A stretch of 64,000 nucleotides of DNA from assembly GCA_965279405.1 (NCBI GenBank), contig OZ257157.1, positions 5,195,374 to 5,259,373 of the forward strand. Reading direction: 5' to 3'. Each line of letters begins with the position of its first letter. Position 1 is the stretch's first letter. Source of the stretch: CBDDIP01 sp965279405 (GTDB taxonomy: Bacteria; Actinomycetota; Acidimicrobiia; Acidimicrobiales; Ilumatobacteraceae). Both the position numbers and the translations under genes were made by a program. The notes under the pieces were generated by a model. The model ran no database searches and was not told the origin of the DNA. It saw only the letters and a program-made list of their open reading frames with translations. This document shows positions 47,586-55,599 of the stretch, one piece after another.

Positions 47586-48236
47586 ATGGAGCAGCACCCG
47601 ATCTGGCACCTGTTCGACCTGCACGTCACCACGCCGCGCCTGGAGCTACGGGCGATCACCGACGACCTCGCCGTGCAGCTGGCGCAGCTCGCCGCGCAGG
47701 GCATCCACGAGCCGAACTTCATGCCGTTCGGCATCCCCTGGACCGACCAGCCCTCGCCGAAGCTGGAAGAAGGTGCGCTGCAGTTCTACTGGCGCTGCCG
47801 GGCCGAGATGTCGCCCGAGAAGTGGAACATCAACTTCGCCGTGTTCGACGACGGCGAGCTGGTCGGCACCTCCGGCATGTTCGCCTTCGACTTCCCGAAG
47901 CTGCGCCAGTTCGAGACCGGTTCGTGGCTGGGCCGCCGGTTCCAGGGCCGCGGCATCGGCAAGGAGATGCGCATCGCCACGCTGCACGTCGGCTTCGTCG
48001 GGCTCGGCGCGACGCGTGCCACGACCGGGGCGTGGCAGGACAACGGGCCGTCGCTCGGCGTCACCCGCAGCTTCGGCTACGAGCCCAACGGCGTGGTCCG
48101 CAAGCTGCGCCGCGACCAGGCCGACGAGATGATCGCCTTCAAGATGGAGCGCGAGCACTTCGACGCGCACCTGCGCCGCGAGGACATCGTCGTCCACGGC
48201 GCCGAAGCCTGCTTGCCGATCCTCGGTCTGGTGTGA
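47586..48236 (+). CDS. GNAT-family N-acetyltransferase
   Basis: A 216-aa acetyltransferase of the RimJ-like group. TTPRLELRAITDDLAVQLA is the typical N-terminal strand and the acetyl-CoA loop is SWLGRRFQGRGIGKEMRIA, followed by NGPSLGVTRSFGYEPNGV. The substrate (protein N-terminus, amino sugar or small amine) is unknown. It is divergent from the glutamine-synthetase-like gene, with starts 68 bp apart. Confidence 0.88.
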   Translation: MEQHPIWHLFDLHVTTPRLELRAITDDLAVQLAQLAAQGIHEPNFMPFGIPWTDQPSPKLEEGALQFYWRCRAEMSPEKWNINFAVFDDGELVGTSGMFAFDFPKLRQFETGSWLGRRFQGRGIGKEMRIATLHVGFVGLGATRATTGAWQDNGPSLGVTRSFGYEPNGVVRKLRRDQADEMIAFKMEREHFDAHLRREDIVVHGAEACLPILGLV

Positions 48237-48366
48237 CGGACTGGTGTGACGGTCTGACGGACACGTGAGCAACACGGGCTTCACGCGGTCGACAAACTCG
48301 TTTGTTCCCTAACGATCTCCGTTTGACTACGATGCCGCGAGTTCACGACGTGTACAGGGGGAAGAG

Positions 48367-49653
48367 ATGAAGACCAAGCGGATCGTGCCCGTGCTGGTGG
48401 CATCGCTGTCGCTGCTTGCCGCAGCCTGTGGTTCCGACGACAAGGCCGACACCACGTCGCCCTCGGCAGCGCCGACGGATGCGCCCTCCGACACGGATGC
48501 GCCCGGCACCGTTGCGCCGGTCGACACGACGGGCACCACCGGCGACACCGGCACGACGCCCCCCAGCGACTGCGTGCTCGATGCTCCGCTGAAGATCGGC
48601 TTCGCCGCCGACCTCGGCGAGCTCGGCGCCTTCTCCGACCAGCCCGGCTCCGAGGCCGCCAAGGTGATGGTCGACAAGATCAACGAGGCCGGCGGCGTCG
48701 GCGGCCAGCAGATCGAGTACGAGATCAAGGACATCCAGGGCGATCCGGCTGCGACGCAGCGCGCCGCGCAGGAGCTGCTCGACGACGGCGTCAACGCCAT
48801 CATCGGCCCGCCGTTCGCCAGCACCGGCGCTCCCCTCCTCGACACCACCAACGGCAAGGTCCCGGTGGTCTTCATGGCCAGCACCGACCCGGCGCTCGCC
48901 GACCCCGATCGCGGCGCCTTCCTGGCCAGCTTCAGCGATCCGGTGCAGGCATCGGCGATGGCCCAGTTCGCCACCGAGAAGGGCTTCACGAAGGCGATCA
49001 CCTTCAGCTCCACCGACGACGTCTACTTCAGCGGCAACCCGGAGTACTTCAAGGACGCCTTCGAGCACGACGGCGGCACGGTGCTGCAGGACTTCTCCTT
49101 CAGCCTGGCCGACACCGACTTCTCCACGCAGGTCAACGAGATCGCCGGCCTGAGCGACAAGCCCGAGGTCCTGTTCACGGCGATGGTCATGCCGCAGGTG
49201 CAGACGCTGCTCGAGCAGCTCGACGCCGCCGACCTCGGCGACATCGTCGTCATGGGTGCCGACAGCTTCGACGCCACCGTCGTCAAGAGCGCCGGCGCGG
49301 TCGCCGACGGCGTGTTCTTCGCCGCTCACACGTCGGAGGAGAACGAGGGCGTGAAGTCCTTCCTCGCCGACGCCTCTGCAGCGGGTGCCAACATCGAGAC
49401 GATCAGCTTCGGCGCACTCGCCGCTGACGCGGTGCAGATCATCGTCGCCGCCGTCAACGAGGCCTGCTCCGTCGACGGCCCGACGTTGATCACCACGATC
49501 AACACGTTGCGCAACGTGCCCGTCACCACGGGCACCGTGTCCTACGACGGCACCGGTGGCGTGCCGGAGAAGGACGTCAGCATCATCGAGATCGAAGGCG
49601 GCGAGCTGTCACTCGTCGAGGCGCTGCGCCCCGACTACATCCCGGCTGTCTGA
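48367..49653 (+). CDS. Branched-chain-type ABC transporter substrate-binding lipoprotein
   Basis: A 428-aa exported lipoprotein: signal peptide with lipobox LAAAC at about 17-21, then a Ser/Thr/Pro/Asp-rich linker to about residue 60, then a type I periplasmic-binding fold of the LivK class (LKIGFAADLGELGAFSDQPG, GGVGGQQIEYEIKDIQGDPA, VVFMASTDPALADP). It captures the substrate for the adjacent permeases and ATPases. The ligand may be an amino acid or another small carboxylate or aromatic compound. AGGGGG precedes the ATG. First gene of the liv-like operon, which runs to 53044 or beyond. Confidence 0.92.
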   Translation: MKTKRIVPVLVASLSLLAAACGSDDKADTTSPSAAPTDAPSDTDAPGTVAPVDTTGTTGDTGTTPPSDCVLDAPLKIGFAADLGELGAFSDQPGSEAAKVMVDKINEAGGVGGQQIEYEIKDIQGDPAATQRAAQELLDDGVNAIIGPPFASTGAPLLDTTNGKVPVVFMASTDPALADPDRGAFLASFSDPVQASAMAQFATEKGFTKAITFSSTDDVYFSGNPEYFKDAFEHDGGTVLQDFSFSLADTDFSTQVNEIAGLSDKPEVLFTAMVMPQVQTLLEQLDAADLGDIVVMGADSFDATVVKSAGAVADGVFFAAHTSEENEGVKSFLADASAAGANIETISFGALAADAVQIIVAAVNEACSVDGPTLITTINTLRNVPVTTGTVSYDGTGGVPEKDVSIIEIEGGELSLVEALRPDYIPAV

Positions 49654-49662
49654 ACCCAGCCA

Positions 49663-50376
49663 GTGCTCGAACTGGACGCGATCACCACGCGCTACGGCGC
49701 GGTGACTGCGTTGCGCGACGCGTCCATCAACGTCTCCGCCGGCGAGGTGGTGGCGTTGGTGGGCCCGAACGGCGCCGGCAAGACGACGCTGCTGAACACC
49801 GTCGCCGGACTGCTGCGCCCGGCGTCGGGCACGGTGCGGTTCCTCGGCAAGGACATCACCGGCAGCGAGCCGGCGAAGTTGGTGCGCAGCGGGTTGGCGC
49901 TGGTGCCGGAGCACCGCCGCATCTTCAAGGACCTGACGGTCGAGGAGAACCTCAAGCTGGCCGGCACGACGGCCAAGCCGGCCGATCGCAAGTCGCGGCT
50001 GGACGAGGCGCGCACGTTGTTCCCGGTGCTGCGCGACAAGTGGTCGACGTCGGCCGGGTACCTCAGTGGCGGTGAGGCGCAGCAGCTCGCGGTCGCCCGC
50101 GCGTTGATGAGCAACCCGCAGCTGCTGCTGCTCGACGAGCCGACACTGGGGTTGGCGCCGACGCTGGTGGACGTGATCTTCGAGCTGCTGGCCACGCTGC
50201 GAGCGCAGGGCCGCACGTTGCTCGTGGTCGAGCAGAACGCGCATCGCGCGCTGCAGCTGGCCGACCGCGGCTACCTGCTCCGCTCGGGTTCGATTGTCGC
50301 GACAGGGACCGGCGCCGAGCTCGCGGCCAGCACCGACCTGTTCGAGTCGTTCATCGGTGGAGGCGGCCCGTCGTGA
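49663..50376 (+). CDS. livF: ABC transporter ATPase, LivF type
   Basis: A 237-aa ATPase. Walker A GPNGAGKTTLL, the LivF-like EHRRIFKDLTVEENL, the signature YLSGGEAQQLAVARAL, Walker B LLLLDEPTLGLAP and the switch histidine region VVEQNAHRAL are all present. It starts with GTG nine bases after the binding-protein stop and ends overlapping livH (GTGA). Here livF comes before the permeases, whereas in the E. coli cluster it is last. Confidence 0.93.
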   Translation: MLELDAITTRYGAVTALRDASINVSAGEVVALVGPNGAGKTTLLNTVAGLLRPASGTVRFLGKDITGSEPAKLVRSGLALVPEHRRIFKDLTVEENLKLAGTTAKPADRKSRLDEARTLFPVLRDKWSTSAGYLSGGEAQQLAVARALMSNPQLLLLDEPTLGLAPTLVDVIFELLATLRAQGRTLLVVEQNAHRALQLADRGYLLRSGSIVATGTGAELAASTDLFESFIGGGGPS

Positions 50377-51269
50377 TCAAGGTCATCCAGACGCTGATCG
50401 ACGGGCTCGGACTGGGCAGCACCTACGCGCTGCTCGCGTTGGGCATCTCGTTGATCTTCGGCGTGATGCACCTCGTCAACTTCGCCCACGGCGAGCTGAT
50501 CACGGTCGGCGCCTACTCCGCCTACTTCTTCTTCCTCCACGGCGGCAGCTGGTGGTGGATGCCGATCATCATCATCGGCGCCGCAGTGCTCGCCTCGGTG
50601 GCCACCGAGCAGATCGCCTTCCGCTGGGTGCGCAACGCCAGCCCGTTCACGCTGCTGCTCACCTCGTTCGCGTTGGAGCGCCTGTCGCACGCGCTGTGGC
50701 AGATCTTCGTCTCGCCGAAGCAGCGAGCGTTCCCGAAGCCGTCGTGGGTGTTCCGCGTGTTCAAGATCGGCGACCTGCGCCTGGAGCTGATGGACCTCGT
50801 CACCGTCGGCGTCACCGCGGTGACGTTGGTGATCACCGCGATCGTGTTCAAGCGAACGTTGTTCGGGATCGCCGTGCGCGGCGCCGCGGAGGACTTCGAC
50901 GCGGCGCGTTTGATGGGCGTGCGCGCCAACCGCGTCATCTCCGGAGCGTTCGCCTTCGCCGGCGCCCTGGCCGGTGTGGCGGCGGTGCTGATCCTGATGC
51001 GGTCGCCATCGGCCGACCCGACCATGGGCAGCGACTGGTTGCTCAAGGCGGTCATCGCCGCGGTGATCGGTGGACTCGGCAGCTTCAGCGGGGCGATCAT
51101 CGGCGGGCTCGCGCTCGGGTTGCTGGAGACGGTGACGCGCGCCTACCTGCCCGATCTGGCGAAGGGGCTCGACCGCTTCTCCACCGGCATCGTGTTCATC
51201 CTCATCGCCCTGTTCTTCGTGCTCCGTCCGGACGGCGTGTTCAAGGTCTCACACGCGGAGCGGGTGTGA
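50373..51269 (+). CDS. livH: ABC transporter permease, LivH type
   Basis: A 298-aa permease with about eight helices. The family blocks are GLGLGSTYALLALGISLIFGV, MHLVNFAHGELITVGAY, TLFGIAVRGAAEDFDAARLMGV (contact with the ATPase) and AVIGGLGSFSGAIIGGLALG. It starts with GTG overlapping livF and shares a base of its stop with the next gene (TGATG at 51267-51271), so translation is coupled throughout. Confidence 0.93.
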   Translation: MIKVIQTLIDGLGLGSTYALLALGISLIFGVMHLVNFAHGELITVGAYSAYFFFLHGGSWWWMPIIIIGAAVLASVATEQIAFRWVRNASPFTLLLTSFALERLSHALWQIFVSPKQRAFPKPSWVFRVFKIGDLRLELMDLVTVGVTAVTLVITAIVFKRTLFGIAVRGAAEDFDAARLMGVRANRVISGAFAFAGALAGVAAVLILMRSPSADPTMGSDWLLKAVIAAVIGGLGSFSGAIIGGLALGLLETVTRAYLPDLAKGLDRFSTGIVFILIALFFVLRPDGVFKVSHAERV

Positions 51270-53044
51270 TGGGCGCGTTCGGCGGCAAGGCCGGGCGCAG
51301 CGTTGCGGCCAGCGCGATCCTGCTCGCGGTGGTGTGGCTGTTGGCCACGCTGTACACGTCGTCGGGCGGGTCGTCGCGCGACCTGCTGGTCGACGAGATG
51401 CTGACCAACTTCATCCTCGTGCTGGCGATGCAGGTGTTCATCGGCAATACCGGCGTGCTGTCCTTCGGCCACATGGCCTTCGCTCAGGTCGCGTCCTACG
51501 CGACTGCGGTGGTGGCCATCCCCGTGGCCGCGAAGGCGAAGTCGTTGCCGGACATCCCGTTCGGGTTGAGCGACGTGCACCTCGGCGCGTTCGGCAGCAC
51601 GGCCGTCGCCGTCGTGGTCACGCTCGTCGTCGGCGCGCTGATCGGCATCGTCGTCTGCCGCGCCAGCGGGCTGGCGCCGACGATGATCACGCTCGCCGCT
51701 CTGTACGTCGTCGATCAGGTGGTGAAGAACTGGAAGGAGATGACTCGCGGCGCCGGTGGGCTGTCGGCCATCCCGCGGATCGGTTCGGTGTGGTTGTGGG
51801 TCGGCGCGGCGATCGCTCTGGTCGTCGCCCACTTCTTCCAGGAGACGCGCATCGGGCGCTTCGCGGTGGCGACCCGCGAGGACGAGCTCGCCGCGCCAGC
51901 GTTGGGGATCCGCCTGTTCACGTCGCGCTACGCGGCGTGGACGGTGAGCATCGGGCTGATCGCCTTCGGTGGGTCGCTGCGGGCGCAGTCGCTCGGCTCG
52001 GTGAACCCCAAGCAGTTCACGCTCGACGCCGGGATCCTGATCCTCGTGATGCTGGTGCTCGGTGGGATGCGCACGATCAGCGGCGCCGTCCTCGGCACCG
52101 TGCTGGTGACGGCCGGCAACGAGCTGTTCCGCCAGCTCGGCGACCCGCAGCGGTGGAACATCGAACGCTTCCCCGACCTGTTCCTCGGCGGCACGATGCT
52201 GCTCGTCATGTTGCTGCGGCCGGGCGGCATCCTCGGCGACCGCGACGTGGCCGGATGGATGCGCCGGCGCTTCCGTCGCCGACCTGCGCCCGAGACCAAG
52301 CTCGCGCCGCCACCGCTCAGCGGGCGAGCACTGCGAGCCAGCGACATCGTCGTCAACTTCGGCGGCTTCACCGCACTCGATGGCGCTGGGGTCACGGTTC
52401 GCGCCGGCGAAGTGGTCGGTCTGATCGGGCCCAACGGGGCCGGCAAGACGACGTTGTTCAACGTGGTCACCGGCTTGGTCGACGAGACGCAGGGCACCGT
52501 GCGCCTGGGCGATCTCGACCTGTCCACGGCGACGCCGGTGATCGTCGCTCGCGCCGGTCTGGCGCGCACGTTCCAGAACCTGCGCCTGTTCAAGAACCTG
52601 TCGGTGCGCGAGAACGTCGAGCTGGCGTCACTCGTCGCCCAACGTCATCGCCCCGATCGCGTCGCCACCGACGCCGACACCCTGCTCGGGCGAGCCGGCC
52701 TGCTGGCCCTCGCCGACCGCCAGGCGGGCACGCTGGACTACGGGAACCAGCGCCGGTTGGAGCTCTGTCGAGCAGCCGCGCTGGCACCGGAGTTCCTGCT
52801 GCTGGACGAGCCCACATCGGGCATGAGCGACAGTGAGAGTCAGGCGATGGTGGAGAGCGTGCGCGACATGGCCGCGCGCGTGGGGGCCGGCGTGCTGGTG
52901 ATCGACCACGATCTCGGGTTCATCACCCGCATCAGCGACCACATCGTCGTGCTCTCCGAGGGCCGCGTGCTGGCCGAGGGCACACCCGCCGAGGTGCGCG
53001 CCAACCCCGAGGTGGCCACGGCCTACCTCGGCTCGCAGGCGTAA
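51269..53044 (+). CDS. LivM permease - LivG ATPase fusion
   Basis: One 591-aa polypeptide carries two subunits normally made separately. Residues 1-330 are a LivM permease (NTGVLSFGHMAFAQVASYA, FAVATREDELAAPALGIRLF, LGGMRTISGAVLGTVLV); after an Arg-rich linker (about 328-340) residues 350-591 are a LivG ATPase with Walker A GPNGAGKTTLFN, signature LDYGNQRRLELCRAAAL, and Walker B LLLDEPTSGM. There is no stop or frameshift at the junction. Such fusions are known in actinobacteria. The end is two bases before the P450 start, hinting at one long transcript. Confidence 0.92.
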   Translation: MGAFGGKAGRSVAASAILLAVVWLLATLYTSSGGSSRDLLVDEMLTNFILVLAMQVFIGNTGVLSFGHMAFAQVASYATAVVAIPVAAKAKSLPDIPFGLSDVHLGAFGSTAVAVVVTLVVGALIGIVVCRASGLAPTMITLAALYVVDQVVKNWKEMTRGAGGLSAIPRIGSVWLWVGAAIALVVAHFFQETRIGRFAVATREDELAAPALGIRLFTSRYAAWTVSIGLIAFGGSLRAQSLGSVNPKQFTLDAGILILVMLVLGGMRTISGAVLGTVLVTAGNELFRQLGDPQRWNIERFPDLFLGGTMLLVMLLRPGGILGDRDVAGWMRRRFRRRPAPETKLAPPPLSGRALRASDIVVNFGGFTALDGAGVTVRAGEVVGLIGPNGAGKTTLFNVVTGLVDETQGTVRLGDLDLSTATPVIVARAGLARTFQNLRLFKNLSVRENVELASLVAQRHRPDRVATDADTLLGRAGLLALADRQAGTLDYGNQRRLELCRAAALAPEFLLLDEPTSGMSDSESQAMVESVRDMAARVGAGVLVIDHDLGFITRISDHIVVLSEGRVLAEGTPAEVRANPEVATAYLGSQA

Positions 53045-53046
53045 TC

Positions 53047-54318
53047 GTGTCGACGCGGCCGGACTCGTTGCCCGGTGTCGAGATCCTCGCCAACGACGTC
53101 TACGAGCAGCGCCTGCCGCACGACGAGTACGCCCAGTACCGGTCGCAGGCGCCGGTGGCGTGGATCAACGAGACGGAGGCGAACGGCTACAGCGGTGCCG
53201 GGTTCTGGTCGTTGACGCGATGGGACGACATCGTCGCCGTGCACAAGGACTGGCGCACGTTCTCCAGCGAGCTCGGCGGCACCGAGCTCGAGGAGATGGA
53301 ACCCGACGCGATCGAAGCGCGCAAGACGATGCTCGAGACCGATCCGCCGCGGCACACGAAGCTGCGCCAGATGGTCAACCCGACGTTCAGCCGCGGTTCG
53401 GTGGAGACGTACGCCGCGCACGCCCGATCGATCATGTCGTCGTTGATGGACGACGCCATCGGTGCGGGGCCGATCGACGCCGTGGCGTCGATCTCGCGCG
53501 AGCTGCCGATCCGGATGTTGGTCGACCTGTTGGGCGTGCCGTCGTCGGATGCTGAGGCGCTCTTCCACTGGGCGGACCAGATCGTCTACCACGCCGATCC
53601 GGACTTCTCCGAGGCCGTCATCGACCGCACCGACACCGATCCGTACCGGCTGCTCCCCTTCCGCAGCCCCGTGTCGCAGAAGGTGTTCGACTACGTCGCA
53701 CGGCTCGTCGCGGCGCGTCGTGATGTGCCCGCCGGCGATGTGCTGACGGTGCTCGCCAACGCCGCTGTCGACGGCGTTCCGTTGACCGAGCGCGAGCAGG
53801 GCACGTTCTTCCTCCTGCTGCTGATCGCCGGCAACGAGACCACCCGCCACTCCCTGACGCACGCGCTGCACGCCTTCGCGCAGTTCCCGGATCAGCTCGA
53901 CCGGTTGCGCGACGACTCGTCGTTGCTCGAACCCGCCGTCGAAGAGGTCCTTCGCTGGGCCTGCCCGCAGCTGCACTTTCGCCGCACGGCCACGGTGGAC
54001 ACGACGATCCGTGGCGTCGACGTCGCCGCCGGCGAGAAGGTGGTCACCTGGTACATGGCCGCCAACTTCGACCCCGAGGCGTTCCCCGATCCGTTCACGT
54101 TCGACATCGGTCGCACGCCCAATCGCCACGTGACGTTCGGTGGTGGTGGGCCGCACCTCTGCCTCGGCCAGTGGATGGCACGGTTGGAGGTGCGCGTCAT
54201 GCTCGAGCAGCTCGCCGCCCGCGCGGAGCGCGTCGAGCAGACCGGCGAGCTCCGACGAGTCCGCAGCAACTTCATCAACGGCGCCAAGTCCTTCCCCGTC
54301 GCGCTCCATCCCCGCTGA
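53047..54318 (+). CDS. Cytochrome P450
   Basis: A 423-aa soluble bacterial P450. The I-helix oxygen-activation motif is LLIAGNETTRHS, the ExxR pair is in VEEVLRW, and the heme loop FGGGGPHLCLGQWMAR supplies the cysteine ligand near residue 363. DPPRHTKLRQMVNPTFS is the C-helix. The family is near the CYP125/CYP142/CYP124-like group by eye, which oxidise steroid or isoprenoid side chains, but the substrate is not certain. It starts with GTG two bases after the transporter stop, so it is probably the last gene of the liv-like operon. No ferredoxin gene is next to it. Confidence 0.93.
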   Translation: MSTRPDSLPGVEILANDVYEQRLPHDEYAQYRSQAPVAWINETEANGYSGAGFWSLTRWDDIVAVHKDWRTFSSELGGTELEEMEPDAIEARKTMLETDPPRHTKLRQMVNPTFSRGSVETYAAHARSIMSSLMDDAIGAGPIDAVASISRELPIRMLVDLLGVPSSDAEALFHWADQIVYHADPDFSEAVIDRTDTDPYRLLPFRSPVSQKVFDYVARLVAARRDVPAGDVLTVLANAAVDGVPLTEREQGTFFLLLLIAGNETTRHSLTHALHAFAQFPDQLDRLRDDSSLLEPAVEEVLRWACPQLHFRRTATVDTTIRGVDVAAGEKVVTWYMAANFDPEAFPDPFTFDIGRTPNRHVTFGGGGPHLCLGQWMARLEVRVMLEQLAARAERVEQTGELRRVRSNFINGAKSFPVALHPR

Positions 54319-54326
54319 CCCCTGAC

Positions 54327-54376
54327 GTTCCGGGCACACCCGGAATCGCACGTCGCGTTCTGGGCGTGCCCGGAAC
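54327..54376. terminator. Inverted repeat between convergent genes
   Basis: Perfect 11-bp arms GTTCCGGGCAC (54327-54337) and GTGCCCGGAAC (54366-54376), with further imperfect pairing inside, sit 8 bp after the P450 stop and 8 bp before the stop of the convergent toxin-like gene. The position fits a two-way terminator, but it has no T-run on either side. Confidence 0.55.
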
Positions 54377-54384
54377 CGCGGACG

Positions 54385-54816
54385 TCAACGTTCGAGCGTC
54401 GAGTACTTGATCCGCAACGAGCTGCAGGCCGCCCGGATGCCGGGACCGTCGTCCCGCGACGAGGCGAGGATGCGAGCACGCAGGTGCTCGGCCGCGGCGA
54501 CCGCTTCTGCGCCGAGCGTCGAGAGCCCGCCGTACTCGTTGGCCAACTGCCCCATCCGCCACGCCAGGTCGCGCATCGGCACGACCAGCACCTCCACCGG
54601 AAGCGCCACCAGACCGGCGATCACGGCATCGCGTTCGGGGCCCTCCCACGAGCCGAGAAGGGCTCCGCCATGATGGCCGGCCGCGCTCCTGCACAGCCTC
54701 ACGAACCACAGGTTCGTGGTGGCGATCGGCGAACGCCCGATGGCACGCCGCAGCGCAGGATCGGGCCCCGCCAGCCAGTCACGGGTCAGGTGGTCATCGA
54801 GCAGGACGACAGCCAT
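54385..54816 (-). CDS. Putative toxin of a type II pair (PIN-like, uncertain)
   Basis: A 143-aa protein I cannot place with confidence. AVVLLDDHLTRDWLAG at the start and TTNLWFVRLC recall PIN-domain toxins (VapC), but the usual later acidic motif is not clear (STLGAEAVAAAEHL). The pairing is the main evidence: it lies 3 nt downstream of an AbrB-type antitoxin-like gene and has the typical size. If PIN-like it would be an RNase; other functions are possible. Confidence 0.55.
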   Translation of the reverse strand: MAVVLLDDHLTRDWLAGPDPALRRAIGRSPIATTNLWFVRLCRSAAGHHGGALLGSWEGPERDAVIAGLVALPVEVLVVPMRDLAWRMGQLANEYGGLSTLGAEAVAAAEHLRARILASSRDDGPGIRAACSSLRIKYSTLER

Positions 54817-54819
54817 GTG

Positions 54820-55056
54820 CTATGTCGTCCGGAGATCGGGATCCGTCTCGTCGGCAACGTTCTGGTAGTGGACTTCGGCCGGGAGGACCATGTCGAGCAG
54901 GCGCCCCGCCTGGCCTGCCGGAACCGTGAGCACGCCGAAGCCCAGATCGATCACTTCAACCTGCCCGCCGTCGACCAGGTGCCAGCGACGCCGTACGGCT
55001 GCCGGCAGCGACAGCTGACCTGAGGACGACACCTTGAAGCGCTCCGACCTGGCCAC
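54820..55056 (-). CDS. AbrB/SpoVT-type antitoxin-like DNA-binding protein
   Basis: A 78-aa protein with a swapped-hairpin AbrB motif at the N-terminus (FKVSSSGQLSLPAAVRRRW, residues 7-25) and a short acidic C-terminus that could bind a toxin (VHYQNVADETDPDL). The GTG at 55056 is preceded by TAAGAT exactly 6 nt away, so the transcript is probably leaderless. The inverted repeat overlapping this promoter is the likely self-operator. It is first in a two-gene unit. Confidence 0.78.
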   Translation of the reverse strand: MARSERFKVSSSGQLSLPAAVRRRWHLVDGGQVEVIDLGFGVLTVPAGQAGRLLDMVLPAEVHYQNVADETDPDLRTT

Positions 55057-55062
55057 ACGCCG

Positions 55063-55095
55063 ATCTTACTTGGTGAGATTCCAGAGTCACCAAGT
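55063..55095 (-). promoter_or_regulatory. Promoter and operator of the toxin-antitoxin-like pair
   Basis: On the minus strand TAAGAT (55063-55068) is 6 nt from the GTG start. Perfect 9-bp arms ACTTGGTGA (55068-55076) and TCACCAAGT (55087-55095), 10 nt apart, overlap and flank it, a layout expected for autorepression by an AbrB-type protein. Confidence 0.65.
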
Positions 55096-55134
55096 GATGG
55101 TGGTCACCGAGGAACGTGCCGTAGGTTGTCGGCT

Positions 55135-55599
55135 GTGAGCATCCTTCGGCCGAAGACGCGCGTCGGGGCGTGCACGACGATCATCGGGGTGGTCGTTGCC
55201 CTGAACGTGGCGATCCTGGCGTTGTGGGCGCTGCAGCCGTTGAAGGACTCGGTGCCGGTGGGCATCGACTACTCGACGCTCTCGCTGACCCCGCCGAAGC
55301 CGGCGATCCCCGTGTCGCAGCGCGTCTCGTGCAACACCCTGTTCGATTCCGCCGCACGCGACAACGATCCGCTGCCCACGTTGCGCGAGCAGCCGAAGGA
55401 CCTGCCGGCGCTCGTCTACAACCGCGAGCCCTGCGAGCTGGTGCAGCAGCAGGCGCGCATCGTGTGGGGCATCGACATCGCCGTGTCGCTGCTGGTCATC
55501 GCCGGATGCGTCGTGCTCATCGCCCGCCCGCGCCGTCAGAGCAGGGCGGCGATGGAGGCGGCGGCTCTGGCCGCGCCGTTGGTCTCGACGGGCAGGTAG
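55135..55599 (+). CDS. Small two-helix membrane protein
   Basis: A 154-aa protein not matching a family I know. One hydrophobic helix is near residues 10-33 (CTTIIGVVVALNVAILALWAL) and one near 108-130 (IVWGIDIAVSLLVIAGCVVLIA); between them is an extracytoplasmic loop of about 75 residues with two cysteines (RVSCNTLF and REPCELV) that could form a disulfide. GTG 55135 is preferred over TTG 55126 because TAGGTT lies 7 nt before it. The last 64 bp overlap the 3' end of the convergent fusion gene. Confidence 0.7.
   Translation: MSILRPKTRVGACTTIIGVVVALNVAILALWALQPLKDSVPVGIDYSTLSLTPPKPAIPVSQRVSCNTLFDSAARDNDPLPTLREQPKDLPALVYNREPCELVQQQARIVWGIDIAVSLLVIAGCVVLIARPRRQSRAAMEAAALAAPLVSTGR

Noticed and set aside
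54327..54376. A standard intrinsic terminator
   Set aside because: The stem is strong but there is no T-run on either strand, so it is listed only with moderate confidence.
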